DNA from: Cytobacillus pseudoceanisediminis
GTDB taxonomy: Bacteria; Bacillota; Bacilli; Bacillales; Cytobacillaceae
Direction of reading: 5' to 3'
DNA: 64,000 bases
Assembly (NCBI RefSeq): GCF_023516215.1
Contig: NZ_CP097349.1
Location: 4,182,001 to 4,246,000, forward strand
Part shown: in pieces, positions 29,177 to 39,442 of the stretch
How positions within the stretch are numbered: the first letter of the stretch is position 1
Layout of the letters: each line of letters starts with the position of its first letter
Position numbers and translations under genes: made by a program
The notes under the pieces: generated by a model
What the model saw: only the letters and a program-made list of their open reading frames with translations
Databases searched by the model: none
What the model was told of the DNA's origin: nothing

Positions 29177-29854
29177 ATGGAAATTTATAATCAGGAAAAA
29201 AGGCAGCATTACCTGGAGCAGTACTCCATTTCGCATTTATTTTCTTTTCAGGTTGAGGAGTTTATGGAAGTACGCGAATATAAGCGGGATGAATGGATTA
29301 TTCGCGAAGGCATGAGGCCAGATTATTTGTATTATGTTATCGAGGGTAAAGCCAAAATCTATGTAACATATCAAAATGGCAAGGTTTCTTTGATCAATTT
29401 TATTAATGCCCACGATTATATCGGCGAAATGGAGCTATTACATGAAGTGTACTATACAAAGGGGATTCAAGCCTCCACGAAGACAATCTGTTTTGCGATG
29501 CCTTTGCATAAATACCGCAACAGGCTCCTTGAAGATACGACCTTTCTTCGTGAACTCACCAAGTTTTTAAGTATGAAAGCAACGAAAATGGCTGAAAAGT
29601 ACTCCCAGAGCCTTTCCTTTCCGCTAGAAAACCGACTGGCGGATTTCATTCTGCAAACCGCTGATGGGGAGGTCTATAAGGAAAAACATGTAACCGTCTG
29701 TGATTTTTTAGGGGTATCTTATCGCCACCTATTGCATGTTCTTGTACAGTTTTGCGATAAAGGATACCTGCAGAAGGAAGGGCGGCAATACCTCATTCGG
29801 CGGTCAGATGAACTGCACCGGCTTGCTGATGTGCTGAAAAATGACTTACATTAA
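29177..29854 (+). CDS. Crp/Fnr-family transcriptional regulator (YeiL-like)
   Basis: A 225-aa regulator with a cyclic-nucleotide-binding-like sensor (about 20-120: REGMRPDYLYYVIEGKAKIYVTYQNGKVSLINF) and a C-terminal winged helix (about 150-215: VTVCDFLGVSYRHLLHVLVQFCDKGYL). No FNR-type cysteine cluster, so it is not an FNR oxygen sensor. Divergent from an MFS transporter; the palindrome at 29145-29164 is its probable site. The stop codon is followed almost at once by the 52-bp repeat array. Confidence 0.85.
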   Translation: MEIYNQEKRQHYLEQYSISHLFSFQVEEFMEVREYKRDEWIIREGMRPDYLYYVIEGKAKIYVTYQNGKVSLINFINAHDYIGEMELLHEVYYTKGIQASTKTICFAMPLHKYRNRLLEDTTFLRELTKFLSMKATKMAEKYSQSLSFPLENRLADFILQTADGEVYKEKHVTVCDFLGVSYRHLLHVLVQFCDKGYLQKEGRQYLIRRSDELHRLADVLKNDLH

Positions 29855-29863
29855 AAGGAATAA

Positions 29864-30315
29864 GTCTGAACCAGACGCAACTTCGGACAGGAGAGTGGGA
29901 AAACCGAGAGAGAGAGTCTGAACTTGGTGTAACTTCGGACAGGAGAGCCGGAAAACCGGGAGATAGAGTCCGAACTTGGTGTAACTTCGGACAGGAGAGC
30001 CGGAAAACCGAGAGAGAGAGTCCGAACTTGGTGTAACTTCGGACAGGAGAGGCGAAAAACCGGGAGATAGAGTCCGAACCGGGCGCAACTTCGGACAGGA
30101 GAGCCGGAAAACCGGGAGATAGAGTCCGAACTTGGTGTAACTTCGGACAGGAGAGTGTGAAAACCGAGAGAGAGAGTCCGAACTTGGTGCAACTTCGGAC
30201 AGGAGAGGCGAAAAACCGGGAGATAGAGTCCGAACCGGGCGCAACTTCGGACAGAAGAAATGGGAATCCAAGGGGAGTAGTCCGAACCCAATGCTCGTTC
30301 GGACAAAAGAGGCAG
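29864..30315. repeat. Tandem array 1: nine 52-bp hairpin units
   Basis: Units start at 29864, 29916, 29968, 30020, 30072, 30124, 30176, 30228 and 30280, an exact 52-bp period. Each unit has the inverted repeat GTCCGAA-N11-TTCGGAC (first two copies GTCTGAA), then a purine-rich spacer of about 27 bases, usually AGGAGAG...GGAAAACCG.GAGA.AGA. The loop is mostly CTTGGTGTAAC or CCGGGCGCAAC. The array fills the gap between the convergent Crp/Fnr and guanine deaminase genes. It has no cas genes and no unique spacers, so it is not CRISPR. Confidence 0.97.
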
Positions 30316-30344
30316 AAGTCATTCTGAACCTTTTACGCAATCCC

Positions 30345-31712
30345 TCAAGAACGCGAGTGAACCTTTTCCCCTTGTACCCAGACTTCCCGAATATGCTCCG
30401 GACGGACGAGATACATGACTTTTTGAAAAATATCATCTAACGCTTCACTTTCGGTAAAGATGGGGAGGCTTGCTCCCGGCACTTTCGTATCGACTATTTG
30501 AACGTCCCATGCATAGTTCTCCTGAATTCGCCCAATAGGCAGACTTAAGCTTTCTCCGCCGCCGGCTGTAGCCAGGTAAAAGGCTTCATGGATGGAAAGC
30601 CGGGAGTCCGGCACTCCCCGTTCCTCTGCAGGAAGAGCAGAATTTACTCCGTCCTCCAGCATTCTGGAGGAGACAACAGCCTGTTTGGCATTATCATAAA
30701 GACTTGGAGTTGCGCCAGCTGAAATATCAGTCCCTAATCCAATATCAATTCCCTTGGCCATAAAGCGCTTGATTGGAATCACGCTATTGGCAAAGTAGGC
30801 ATTGGACAGCGGACAATGGCTGATTGCGGTGCCTGTACTGGCAAATAGCTCTGCATCATGGTCATCCAGGAAATTGCAATGTGCCATTACCGATTTTTCG
30901 CCTAATAATCCGAAATCATGCAGGGCTGCTGCATCATGCTTGCTGAAACGTTCCTGTACATAGATGTGAGCCCAGTCACTTTCGCTGCAGTGGGATTGAA
31001 TATGTGTATCATATTTGGCAGCCAGTTCACCCAGGCCCTTTAGTGCTTCATCTGAACAGCTTGGTATGAATCGCGGTGTAACGACAGGATACACGCCTTG
31101 TTTGACCGTTTTGGCCAGCTCCTTTACCGCTAAAATAAACTCCTCCGTATCGGCTAACGCTGTTTTCGCATCTGCATCCCGATAATAGTCTGGATTTTGT
31201 TCAGGATCATCCATGACGACTTTACCCACTAAGCCCCTTTGCCCTTTTTCCGCACATATTTTCGCTAATAATAAACTTGCCTGTTTATGAACGGTAGCAA
31301 AGTAAAGGACCGTCGTGGTTCCATTTGCAAGCAGTGTATTCACGAGATCTTCATAAACCTTCTTGGCAAAAGCCAAATCTGCATATTTGGACTCTAATGG
31401 AAATGTGTATGTGTGGAGCCAGTCATAGAGGGGAATATCCAAAGCTGTCCCTGATTGAGCCCATTGCGGAGCATGGACATGCAAGTCCACAAAACCAGGA
31501 AGGAAATATTGCCCGTCTGCTAAGCGGTGAAAGTTCTCCTGTCCTTCATAGGCAGCCAGCAGGGATTGGTAGTCCTCATGCTCAGGATCCGCGATTTTTT
31601 CAATTATCCCATTTGAATTCACGAAAAATAAGTAATCTTTTAAAATATTTATTTTCTTAGGAGAATGACTAGAAAAAGCGGTTCCATGAAAAATATACGT
31701 ATATTTACTCAT
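30345..31712 (-). CDS. guaD: Guanine deaminase, amidohydrolase type
   Basis: About 455 aa. Deaminates guanine to xanthine with a zinc centre: N-terminal LPGFVDLHVHAPQW (HxH), then THIQSHCSESDWAH, CNFLDDHD and GLGTDISAGATPSL (Asp ligand). The start MSKYTYIFHGTAF (31712) has AGGAAGG 5 bases upstream; the frame extends to 31754. This is the amidohydrolase-type enzyme, not the small cytidine-deaminase-like GuaD of B. subtilis. It is divergent from a riboswitch-controlled purine permease and Rieske oxygenase, pointing to use of purines as nitrogen source. Confidence 0.88.
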   Translation of the reverse strand: MSKYTYIFHGTAFSSHSPKKINILKDYLFFVNSNGIIEKIADPEHEDYQSLLAAYEGQENFHRLADGQYFLPGFVDLHVHAPQWAQSGTALDIPLYDWLHTYTFPLESKYADLAFAKKVYEDLVNTLLANGTTTVLYFATVHKQASLLLAKICAEKGQRGLVGKVVMDDPEQNPDYYRDADAKTALADTEEFILAVKELAKTVKQGVYPVVTPRFIPSCSDEALKGLGELAAKYDTHIQSHCSESDWAHIYVQERFSKHDAAALHDFGLLGEKSVMAHCNFLDDHDAELFASTGTAISHCPLSNAYFANSVIPIKRFMAKGIDIGLGTDISAGATPSLYDNAKQAVVSSRMLEDGVNSALPAEERGVPDSRLSIHEAFYLATAGGGESLSLPIGRIQENYAWDVQIVDTKVPGASLPIFTESEALDDIFQKVMYLVRPEHIREVWVQGEKVHSRS

Positions 31713-31863
31713 ATATACCTTCCTAACGTTCGTGTTTTGTGCTACTATAGTCATTGTAAAGGAAAGAGTAAACTCAGTCTAGCAGAAAAGTATTGTAAAA
31801 AATCTTGTTGTCATTTACAGGAAAGTTATTGTAAGATAATTTCAATCAAAAAATTAAATAGTG

Positions 31864-31936
31864 TTTTTCATATAATCGTAGGGATATGGCCTACAAGTTT
31901 CTACCCGTTTACCGTAAATAAACCGACTATGAAAAG
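31864..31936 (+). ncRNA. Purine riboswitch aptamer, guanine class
   Basis: Conserved purine-aptamer elements in order: P1 TTTTTCAT, then ATAATCG, GATATGG, AGTTTCTACC, ACCGTAAAT and GACTATGAAAAG closing P1. The discriminator in GACTAT is C, as in guanine riboswitches (adenine class has U). It precedes the NCS2 permease by about 180 bases, with a terminator hairpin at 32000-32057 between, so guanine should switch transcription off. Confidence 0.95.
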
Positions 31937-31999
31937 CAGGAACAGGATGGACAAAGACTCACTTGGAATTCGTCTGTTCTTTTCGTACTTCGATTTTTT

Positions 32000-32057
32000 A
32001 AGCTCGAGGTATATGCTTTTTTACATTTGGGAGAGAGCATATACGTTGGGCTTTTTC
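32000..32057 (+). terminator. Expression-platform terminator of the guanine riboswitch
   Basis: Stem built from AAGCTC (32000-32005) and GTATATGCT (32009-32017) paired with AGCATATAC (32036-32044) and GGGCTT (32048-32053), followed by TTTTTCT. It lies between the aptamer and the permease start, as expected for a transcription-off switch. Confidence 0.8.
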
Positions 32058-32118
32058 TATTGGTCTGTTTAAAGAAACAGTGATTATATGGATATCATAA
32101 CACCAACAGGGGGTTCTA

Positions 32119-33269
32119 ATGATGGATGCAAGGACTGAAAAACGAAAAACAAACAGCAGTAAAACGGGAAAAGAGGTTTCAGTTGGACAATCCATTTTTC
32201 TGGGGCTGCAGCAAGTATTGGCGATGGATCTTTTCATTCCGCCGATGATTCTAGCAGGATTATTGTCCTTTTCCGTTCCGGATAGTGCTCTGTTAATACA
32301 AATGACCTTTATTGCCTGCGGAATTGCCACAATCATTCAAGCAGGATTTGCTATGAAGCTTCCAGTCATGCAAGGGCCATCCTTTGTACCGCTTAGTGCA
32401 CTGGCAGCCATCGGAACAACTTCTGGAATCGGTGCGATGATTGGCAGTTTGATCCCCGGAGCTTTGCTTGTTGCCTTATTGGGCTACCCGCTTAAAGTAT
32501 TCAGCAAGGTCGTCAGGAAATTCATCCCTCCGATTGTAGCGGGGACAGTCATTGTCGTTGTTGGGCTTTCATTAATGCCGAGTGCGATCAATTCTATCTA
32601 CTCGGCACCAGGAAACTTTGGAGAAAATATATTCGTTGCAGCTGTGACAGCGGCTGTGCTGATTTTCTGCATGTATATTGGCGAGAAGTCCCAATCGAAA
32701 CAACTGGGACGTGGTTTACGGTTAGTAAGGTGACAGGGGAAAAACTGGATGATAAACGTTTAAATGGCGGGGCATTTGGAGAAGGGCTGGGCTGTTTTAT
32801 TGGTTCCTTCTTTGGGGGAACACCGGTAACAGGCTACTCATCCAATGCCGGCATCATTGCCATCACAGGAGTGAAAAGCCGCAGGCCAATTATCGCAGGC
32901 GGTGTGATTATGATTATCCTGGGCATGATGCCAAAGCTGATGAATTTAATAGCATGCATTCCCGGGGTTGTCATCAACAGTGTGTTTGCCATTTTATGCG
33001 TAGTCATCATGATGAATGGATTCAAAGTGATTAAGGAAGTGGCCTTTACAGAACGGAATATGCTTGTGATCGGTGTGCCGATTATGCTTGCCCTGTTTGC
33101 CGTGCTAATGCCTGCTGATGTGTTAAAAGGGCTGCCTGACATTGCAACCTATTTTGTCTCATCAGGTACAGCCATCGGAGCGATTACAGCGCTGGTTCTA
33201 AATCTGGTTCTGCCGCAAAAGCTTGAAGATAGTGTAAAAACAAATGAAGTAACAGTACATGTCAATTAA
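32119..33269 (+). pseudogene. NCS2 xanthine/uracil-family purine permease with internal deletion
   Basis: Nucleobase permease under a guanine riboswitch. The N-terminal part (to about 32732) has SVGQSIFLGLQQVLAMDLFIPPMILAG and MQGPSFVPLSALAAIG; the C-terminal part (from about 32728) has VTGEKLDDKRLNGGAFGEGLGCFIGSFFGGTPVTGYSSNAG and four more helices. The two parts are in different frames. Between GLRLV and VTGEKL the family normally has another 60-80 residues (a TM helix, a loop and the WF...P region), which are absent. This is more than a one-base error: an internal deletion or a collapsed assembly. The permease is probably non-functional as given. Confidence 0.8.
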
Positions 33270-33291
33270 AGTCGCGAAGGGAAGTGTCGCT

Positions 33292-34302
33292 ATGCAGCAA
33301 GATCGATTATGGAATGAATGGCATCCAGTATGCAAAGCAGAGGAATTACTGGAGGATCCCAAACAGGTATTTGTCCTTGGGGAGCGTGTCGTCATTTTCC
33401 GCAATGAAAAAGGGGTTCACGCATTTAAGGATCTTTGTATCCACCGGGGGGCAGCCCTTTCCCTTGGAAAGGTGAAGAACGGAAATCTGGTCTGCGCTTA
33501 TCATGCCTGGGAATACGATTGTACAGGTGCCTGTGAGAAGATTCCTGCCCTGCCGAGCGGCAGAGCCATTCCAAGTAAAGCAAGAGCAACCGTTTACCAT
33601 TGTGAGGAGTATCTGGGGCTGATCTGGGTTAACTTAGGGGAAGATCCGGCGCCGCTTGTTTCCTTTCCTGAATATAGCATGGAGGGGTACCGGACTGCAA
33701 TTTGCGGCCCCTATGAGGTAAAAGCAAATGCCCCAAGAATTATTGAAAATTTCCTGGATGTTTCGCATCTTATGTTTGTACATGAAGGCCTGCTTGGAGA
33801 TGAGGATCATGCGGAGGTTGTCGATTATAAAGTTGAATTTGTTGATAATCGCTTAATTACTAGTAAAATCCCGGTCTATCAGCCGAACCCTGACGGACGC
33901 TCCAAAGGCGGGTATGCTGACTATGTGTATGAAATCCTTAATCCAACTACCGCCCGTTTTACAAAAACAACGGAAGGATCGGATGATGAGCTGACGATTC
34001 TGCTAGCTGTCAATCAAGAGGATCATGAGCAGGCCAAGGCATTTATGCTGTTGACCAGAAACTATGATCTGGACATGCCGGATGAGCCTTTTATTGAATT
34101 TCAGGATACGATTTTTTATCAGGATTTAGATATCGTCCAAAGTCAAAAACCAGAGCTTCTGCCGCTTGACTTACAGGCAGAGCTGCATCTTAAGTCAGAC
34201 GCCCTTACTATTGCCTATCGCAAATGGCTAAATGAGCTGGGTGTGGAGAATGGCACAAATCCCATTCAGGATGAAGCACGGAAAAAAGTATTAGTGCAAT
34301 AA
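33292..34302 (+). CDS. Rieske [2Fe-2S] non-heme iron oxygenase
   Basis: Oxygenase alpha subunit of about 336 aa. The N-terminal Rieske domain has CIHRGAALSLG and CAYHAWEYD (Cys-His pairs binding 2Fe-2S); the catalytic domain has ENFLDVSHLMFVHEG, giving the Asp bridge and two His ligands of mononuclear iron. ATG 33292 is preferred (AAGGGA about 10 bases upstream); ATG 33259 overlaps the permease end. Its place behind a guanine-controlled permease and opposite guanine deaminase suggests purine hydroxylation, comparable to HpxD in Klebsiella. No reductase gene is nearby. The substrate is inference. Confidence 0.85.
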   Translation: MQQDRLWNEWHPVCKAEELLEDPKQVFVLGERVVIFRNEKGVHAFKDLCIHRGAALSLGKVKNGNLVCAYHAWEYDCTGACEKIPALPSGRAIPSKARATVYHCEEYLGLIWVNLGEDPAPLVSFPEYSMEGYRTAICGPYEVKANAPRIIENFLDVSHLMFVHEGLLGDEDHAEVVDYKVEFVDNRLITSKIPVYQPNPDGRSKGGYADYVYEILNPTTARFTKTTEGSDDELTILLAVNQEDHEQAKAFMLLTRNYDLDMPDEPFIEFQDTIFYQDLDIVQSQKPELLPLDLQAELHLKSDALTIAYRKWLNELGVENGTNPIQDEARKKVLVQ

Positions 34303-34307
34303 TGATC

Positions 34308-34356
34308 AGTGCCAGCTCCCCGCTATGCTGCAGCTTACAGGGGGCTGGCACTTCTT
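34308..34356 (+). terminator. Terminator of the permease-Rieske operon
   Basis: AGTGCCAGCTCCCC (34309-34322) pairs with GGGGGCTGGCACT (34340-34352), then TCTT. Confidence 0.85.
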
Positions 34357-34429
34357 ATCCACTCCTTAATTGTTTAAAAAAGTTTGAGGAAAGACTTGCG
34401 CAAAAACAAAAGCACTGATATATTTTAAA

Positions 34430-34564
34430 TGTGAAGCATTTCACAAATAACTATATCGATATTTTTTTAGTTTAATATGTGAATTAATTCACATAGATTT
34501 AATCACCTAAATAAGATGAAATCAATAGAATATTTTTTTATGATCTCATGTGAAATATTTCACA
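34430..34564. promoter_or_regulatory. Three Rex-type operators upstream of ldh
   Basis: Three palindromes TGTGAA-N4-TTCACA: 34430-34445 (N4 GCAT), 34478-34493 (TTAA) and 34549-34564 (ATAT). They match the Rex consensus TTGTGAA-N4-TTCACAA. Rex is a redox repressor released when NADH rises, and it represses ldh-lctP in B. subtilis. The third box ends 24 bases before the ldh start codon. Confidence 0.88.
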
Positions 34565-34569
34565 ATTAA

Positions 34570-35517
<948 letters not shown>

Positions 35518-35552
35518 CGAGTTGACATCTTAGATCCAAAGGGGCAGATCAT

Positions 35553-37123
35553 ATGTTAGTGGAAACGTTCAATCCTTTTCATAACCTGGCTATTTCCTCC
35601 CTGGTGGCAGCTATACCGATTCTGTTATTTCTGATTTGCTTGACGGTATTGAAAATGAAGGGTATTCATGCAGCACTAGTAAACTTAGCTGTCACTTTTT
35701 TCATCGCTCTTATCATCTTTAAATTGCCATTCGGAGAAGCGGCAGGAAGTGTTATTCAAGGTGCTGCATCAGGAATTTGGCCAATTGGCTGGATTATTGT
35801 CATGGCTGTATGGCTATATAAAATTTCGGTGGCATCAGGCAAGTTTGATATTTTGCGCGGAAGCATCGCAGGAATTTCCCAGGACCAGCGCATTCAATTT
35901 CTTCTGATCGGATTTTGCTTTAATGCCTTTCTCGAAGGAGCTGCCGGCTTCGGCGTACCGATTGCCATTTGTGCCGTGCTGTTAGTGTCACTGGGCTTCA
36001 AGCCTTTACAGGCAGCCATGCTCTGTCTCATCGCAAACGGTGCTTCAGGCGCCTTTGGTGCGATTGGAATACCGGTCGGCATTGTCGATACGTTTGGGAT
36101 TCCAGGGGTTACTTCCATGGATGTGTCGATCATGACAGCTCTGACACTGCCGATTATTAACTTTACCATTCCCTTTTTATTAATATGGCTCATTGACGGG
36201 TTTAAAGGAATTAAGGAAGTATTCCCGGCTATCCTGATCACAGCTGGGGTTTACACTTTGGCACAAGCAATCATCACGATATTTATAGGCCCGGAGCTTG
36301 CTGATATTATTCCTTCCTTATTAGCAATGGGTGTATTAGCGTTATTTCTGAAAAAGTGGAAACCAAAAAATATCTTTTTGCTCAATGGGAAAGAGTGTCG
36401 ATTTGAACAGCATTCCTTAGGTAAAATTGTTAAAGCATGGTCACCATTTTATCTATTGACCCTATTTATTTTAATATGGAGTTTCCCGGCTTTTAAAGGT
36501 CTTTTTGCTGAAGGGGCCTGCTGAAGTTCACAGTCATTAACTTCGATATACCCGGATCTTCTCTTAGTGTCAGCATCAGTTTAATAGGTGCTACTGGAAC
36601 AGCAATCTTACTGGCAGGCCTAACGACAATTGCAACGACTCAAGGCATCAGTATAGGTGAAGGATTCAAGCTTCTCAAAAAGACAGTTTCAGAGTTTTGG
36701 ATTCCGATTATCATGATTTGTGCCATTATCGGGATTTCAAAGCTCATGACGTACGGAGGAATGACCGTCACTTTGGGTGAAGCCGTTGCAACCACTGGAA
36801 CTATATTTCCACTGTTATCACCCGTTTTAGGCTGGATTGGGGTGTTCATGACAGGATCTGTCGTGAACAATAATACTCTATTTGCGCCCATCCAGGCGAC
36901 TGCCGGTCATGTGATCGGAACCAACTCATCCTTATTACTCTCTGCCAATACGGCTGGAGGCGTGATGGCAAAGCTCATCTCTCCTCAGTCCATCGCCATT
37001 GCCACAGCAGCTGTTGGCGAGACAGGAAAAGAAGCCGATTTGACGAAAATGACATTGAAATATAGCTTTGGATTGCTGGTGTTTGTTTGTATTTGGACAT
37101 TGATATTGTCATTATTTTTCTAG
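35553..37123 (+). CDS. lctP: L-lactate permease (LctP family, one apparent frameshift)
   Basis: Lactate/H+ transporter of about 523 aa with at least 12 TM helices. Family motifs: GFCFNAFLEGAAGFGVPIAICAVLL and GWIGVFMTGSVVNNNTLFAPIQ. A base missing from the G-run 36513-36516 truncates it after FAEGAC; adding G restores AEGGLLKFTVINFDIPGSS. ATG follows AAAGGGGCAGATC. Co-transcribed with ldh under Rex, moving lactate out during fermentation or in when it is used. A terminator follows. Confidence 0.92.
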
Positions 37124-37133
37124 TTTCCTCATA

Positions 37134-37170
37134 AAAAAGAGACATGCTTAGCAAAAGCCTGTCTCTTTTC
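37134..37170 (+). terminator. Terminator of the ldh-lctP operon
   Basis: AAAAAGAGACA (37134-37144)/TGTCTCTTTT (37160-37169), 15-nt loop, T-rich tail. Confidence 0.88.
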
Positions 37171-37302
37171 ATTTCAGGTGCTTGGGGAATCCAAAAAACA
37201 TGGATCAAACTCTAGGATACTTTTACACTATTTCATGCCAAAATTCCTATTCAACTAATTGCCCGAGTCCTTTAAGATAAAAATAGAAGAAAATGGAATT
37301 TA

Positions 37303-39000
37303 TTGAAAGTTCTTGAAGTAGATTCCTTGCTTGCAGGAATCCACGAAACCAGCAATCAATTATCCATCCTTAAAGATCAGGTAAGTCAAGTTCAGGTATC
37401 CATCCAGGAACTGGTGTCTCTTGAAGATGCGTTCAAAGGACAGGGCGGCCAGGCAATACGGGCTTTTTATCAGGAATGCCACCAACCATTTTTGCAATTC
37501 CTTGAATCCTGGATTGACGAGTATCGATCCTATTTAAAAAGTTTCATAGGTTCATTGGGTAATCTTGAACCCTCCCCTTCAGGCTTTATCCGCCAGGAAT
37601 TTCTGGAGCATGAACTCCAACAAGGGCTTAGAAACACTCTTCAGATCACTGCTGAGCTGACAGAGGAAGCGAATGAGATCATGAAGTCCGTAAGCGATAT
37701 TGTTGCGCTTCCGCGGCTGGAGGTTGGCCGCTTTATCCAGGCAACAAAGAGCGCTGAGGACTCAAGCCGCGAAACAGTTCAAAAATTGGAGGATTTTGAC
37801 CATCGGGAAACGGCTGCACTGGACCCTATCCTGCATGATCTAAACCTCATGAACCAGTACATTCAAAAAATAGCGGGCATGTTCCAAAGCAGCAGCTTAT
37901 CTCTGGCCCAATATCAGCCTAAATCTCTAAACTGGAAGGATTTCCACGAGGAAATATCGAATCCCAATCCAGAAATCGGGCAAAGTGTTCTTCAGGATAT
38001 AGCTGAAGGAGCCATTGAGGGGGCATCCAAAGCTGTAGGTGATACATGGGATGGGCTGAAGTCGACCTATGAACTAGGCAGAACCATTATGGGACCGTTC
38101 AGTCCGCTGTTTTTGGGCAGTGAATTGCTGTTTAACCGTGACCAGCTATTAGAAAACCAAAGGAAGCACCAGGAATTTTACTTAGGCATTTTAAATGACC
38201 CTATAGGAAAAGTGAGCCAGGCTCTGGATATGCCGAAATATATATGGTCCGCTGTCACCAGCGCCTGGGAGCGGGATGTCATAAGTGGAGATGTCAAAAG
38301 CCGGACAGCCTTCTTTACCTATGGTCTGACTTCCCTTGGAATTGGCATTCTGGGGGATAAGGGGATTGGGAAAGCTGGAACCGTTGCCAAGACGGTTCGC
38401 CAGGCTGGTAAAGGAGAGAAGGCACTTCCGATTTACACGCCGATTCAGAGACCTGCCTTGGCGGGAGGACTGGTTCAGCGCCCGGTGCCTTATAATGTTC
38501 TTCATGACCCTTTGACGCAGATAAAGACTGTGACGGAGAAAGTGTATGGGGGCAAGGGTACGAAGGATACCGTAAAAATTGATTATGATTTAGCTAAAAA
38601 TTATATTAGAGATGTTGAGTCGAAAACAGGATTGAAACTTCATAAAAGACAAATTGAAAAATTAAAGGATGCTTTAAGGGATAATAAATATGAAAAGATG
38701 ACCCCATTGGAAACTATAAAACACAGAAGTAAATTCAATGGTGTAAAAAATAAATTGATTGATGAATGGGAAGTGAACACGGGGCAAACATGGCCAAGGT
38801 ATACTGAGGAAATTTATGATAAAAAAGGGAGGTTAGCAAGGGATATAGGTCAACCCTATGATGCTCACCATATAATAGAAAATAATTTTGGTGGTCCTCA
38901 CGAATGGTGGAATATACATCCTGCTAAATTTCCTGATGAACATCAGGCAGGGATTCATGGTAAAGGGTCTCCATCAAATAAATTATTTCCAAGGAGGTAG
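37303..39000 (+). CDS. LXG polymorphic toxin with C-terminal HNH-type nuclease
   Basis: Intact 565-aa LXG toxin. TTG 37303 gives MKVLEVDSLLAGIHETSNQLSILK, the LXG domain (about 1-200); a linker (about 215-420) is almost the same as in the 14-18 kb toxins; from about residue 425 comes a new tip: DLAKNYIRDVESKTG...QPYDAHHIIENNFGGPHEWWNIHPAKF...HGKGSPS, an HNH/ENDO VII (His-Me finger) nuclease whose exact subclass I cannot name. About 80 upstream bases match the leader of the first toxin, minus 19 bases that carried the GGAG site there, so translation may be weaker. An immunity gene starts 6 bases after the stop. Confidence 0.87.
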   Translation: MKVLEVDSLLAGIHETSNQLSILKDQVSQVQVSIQELVSLEDAFKGQGGQAIRAFYQECHQPFLQFLESWIDEYRSYLKSFIGSLGNLEPSPSGFIRQEFLEHELQQGLRNTLQITAELTEEANEIMKSVSDIVALPRLEVGRFIQATKSAEDSSRETVQKLEDFDHRETAALDPILHDLNLMNQYIQKIAGMFQSSSLSLAQYQPKSLNWKDFHEEISNPNPEIGQSVLQDIAEGAIEGASKAVGDTWDGLKSTYELGRTIMGPFSPLFLGSELLFNRDQLLENQRKHQEFYLGILNDPIGKVSQALDMPKYIWSAVTSAWERDVISGDVKSRTAFFTYGLTSLGIGILGDKGIGKAGTVAKTVRQAGKGEKALPIYTPIQRPALAGGLVQRPVPYNVLHDPLTQIKTVTEKVYGGKGTKDTVKIDYDLAKNYIRDVESKTGLKLHKRQIEKLKDALRDNKYEKMTPLETIKHRSKFNGVKNKLIDEWEVNTGQTWPRYTEEIYDKKGRLARDIGQPYDAHHIIENNFGGPHEWWNIHPAKFPDEHQAGIHGKGSPSNKLFPRR

Positions 39001-39005
39001 TTTTA

Positions 39006-39442
39006 ATGGCTAAATTTGATTTTGTGAAAAATGGTAAGCATAAATTTATTAAACTACAAGAAAGTGAACTGTTAAATGCAGAAGAGAGACTTGGTTTACG
39101 TTACCCAATGAACTTAGAAATTTTTACTTAGAAGTTGGCTATGGCTTTATAAAAGGAATCAATGGTAATGCGATAAATAGAATTATGGATCCAGACACTA
39201 TAGCTGATATAACGCTTAGAGAAGATATTTACGAGTTTGATCCAGATTTAGAAAATATATATGAAGAGGAAGATAAATTAGTGTTTTTTGAAAAAAACGA
39301 GGGGGTATATTTAACGCTTGACTTAAACACTTCTAATTATACTCCTGTTTATTTCTTTGGGATAAAAATAGCTGATTCATTAGAGGAATTTATAAGAAAG
39401 ATTGATGAGGACGATGAATACTTTATGGCTATGGTTGATTAA
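39006..39442 (+). CDS. SMI1/KNR4-type immunity protein for the third toxin (one apparent frameshift)
   Basis: ATG 39006 follows AAGGAGGTAGTTTTA, partly inside the toxin end. As given it stops after YPMNLEIFT. One base restored near 39109-39116 gives YPMNLRNFYLEVGYGFIKGINGNAINRIMDPDTIADI and about 145 aa. The arrangement (LNAEERLGLRYP...NFYLEVGYGFI...ADSLEEFIRKI) is that of SUKH/SMI1 immunity proteins. Acidic, as expected for a nuclease inhibitor. If the frameshift were real the strain would lack protection from its own intact toxin, which favours a sequence error. Confidence 0.75.

Noticed and set aside
29846..30436. Long minus-strand open frames with repeated peptides across array 1
   Set aside because: They arise because the 52-bp unit lacks stops in some minus frames. 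There is no ribosome binding site and no start that makes sense, and the unit length is not a multiple of three, so the peptide repeats only every 156 bp.
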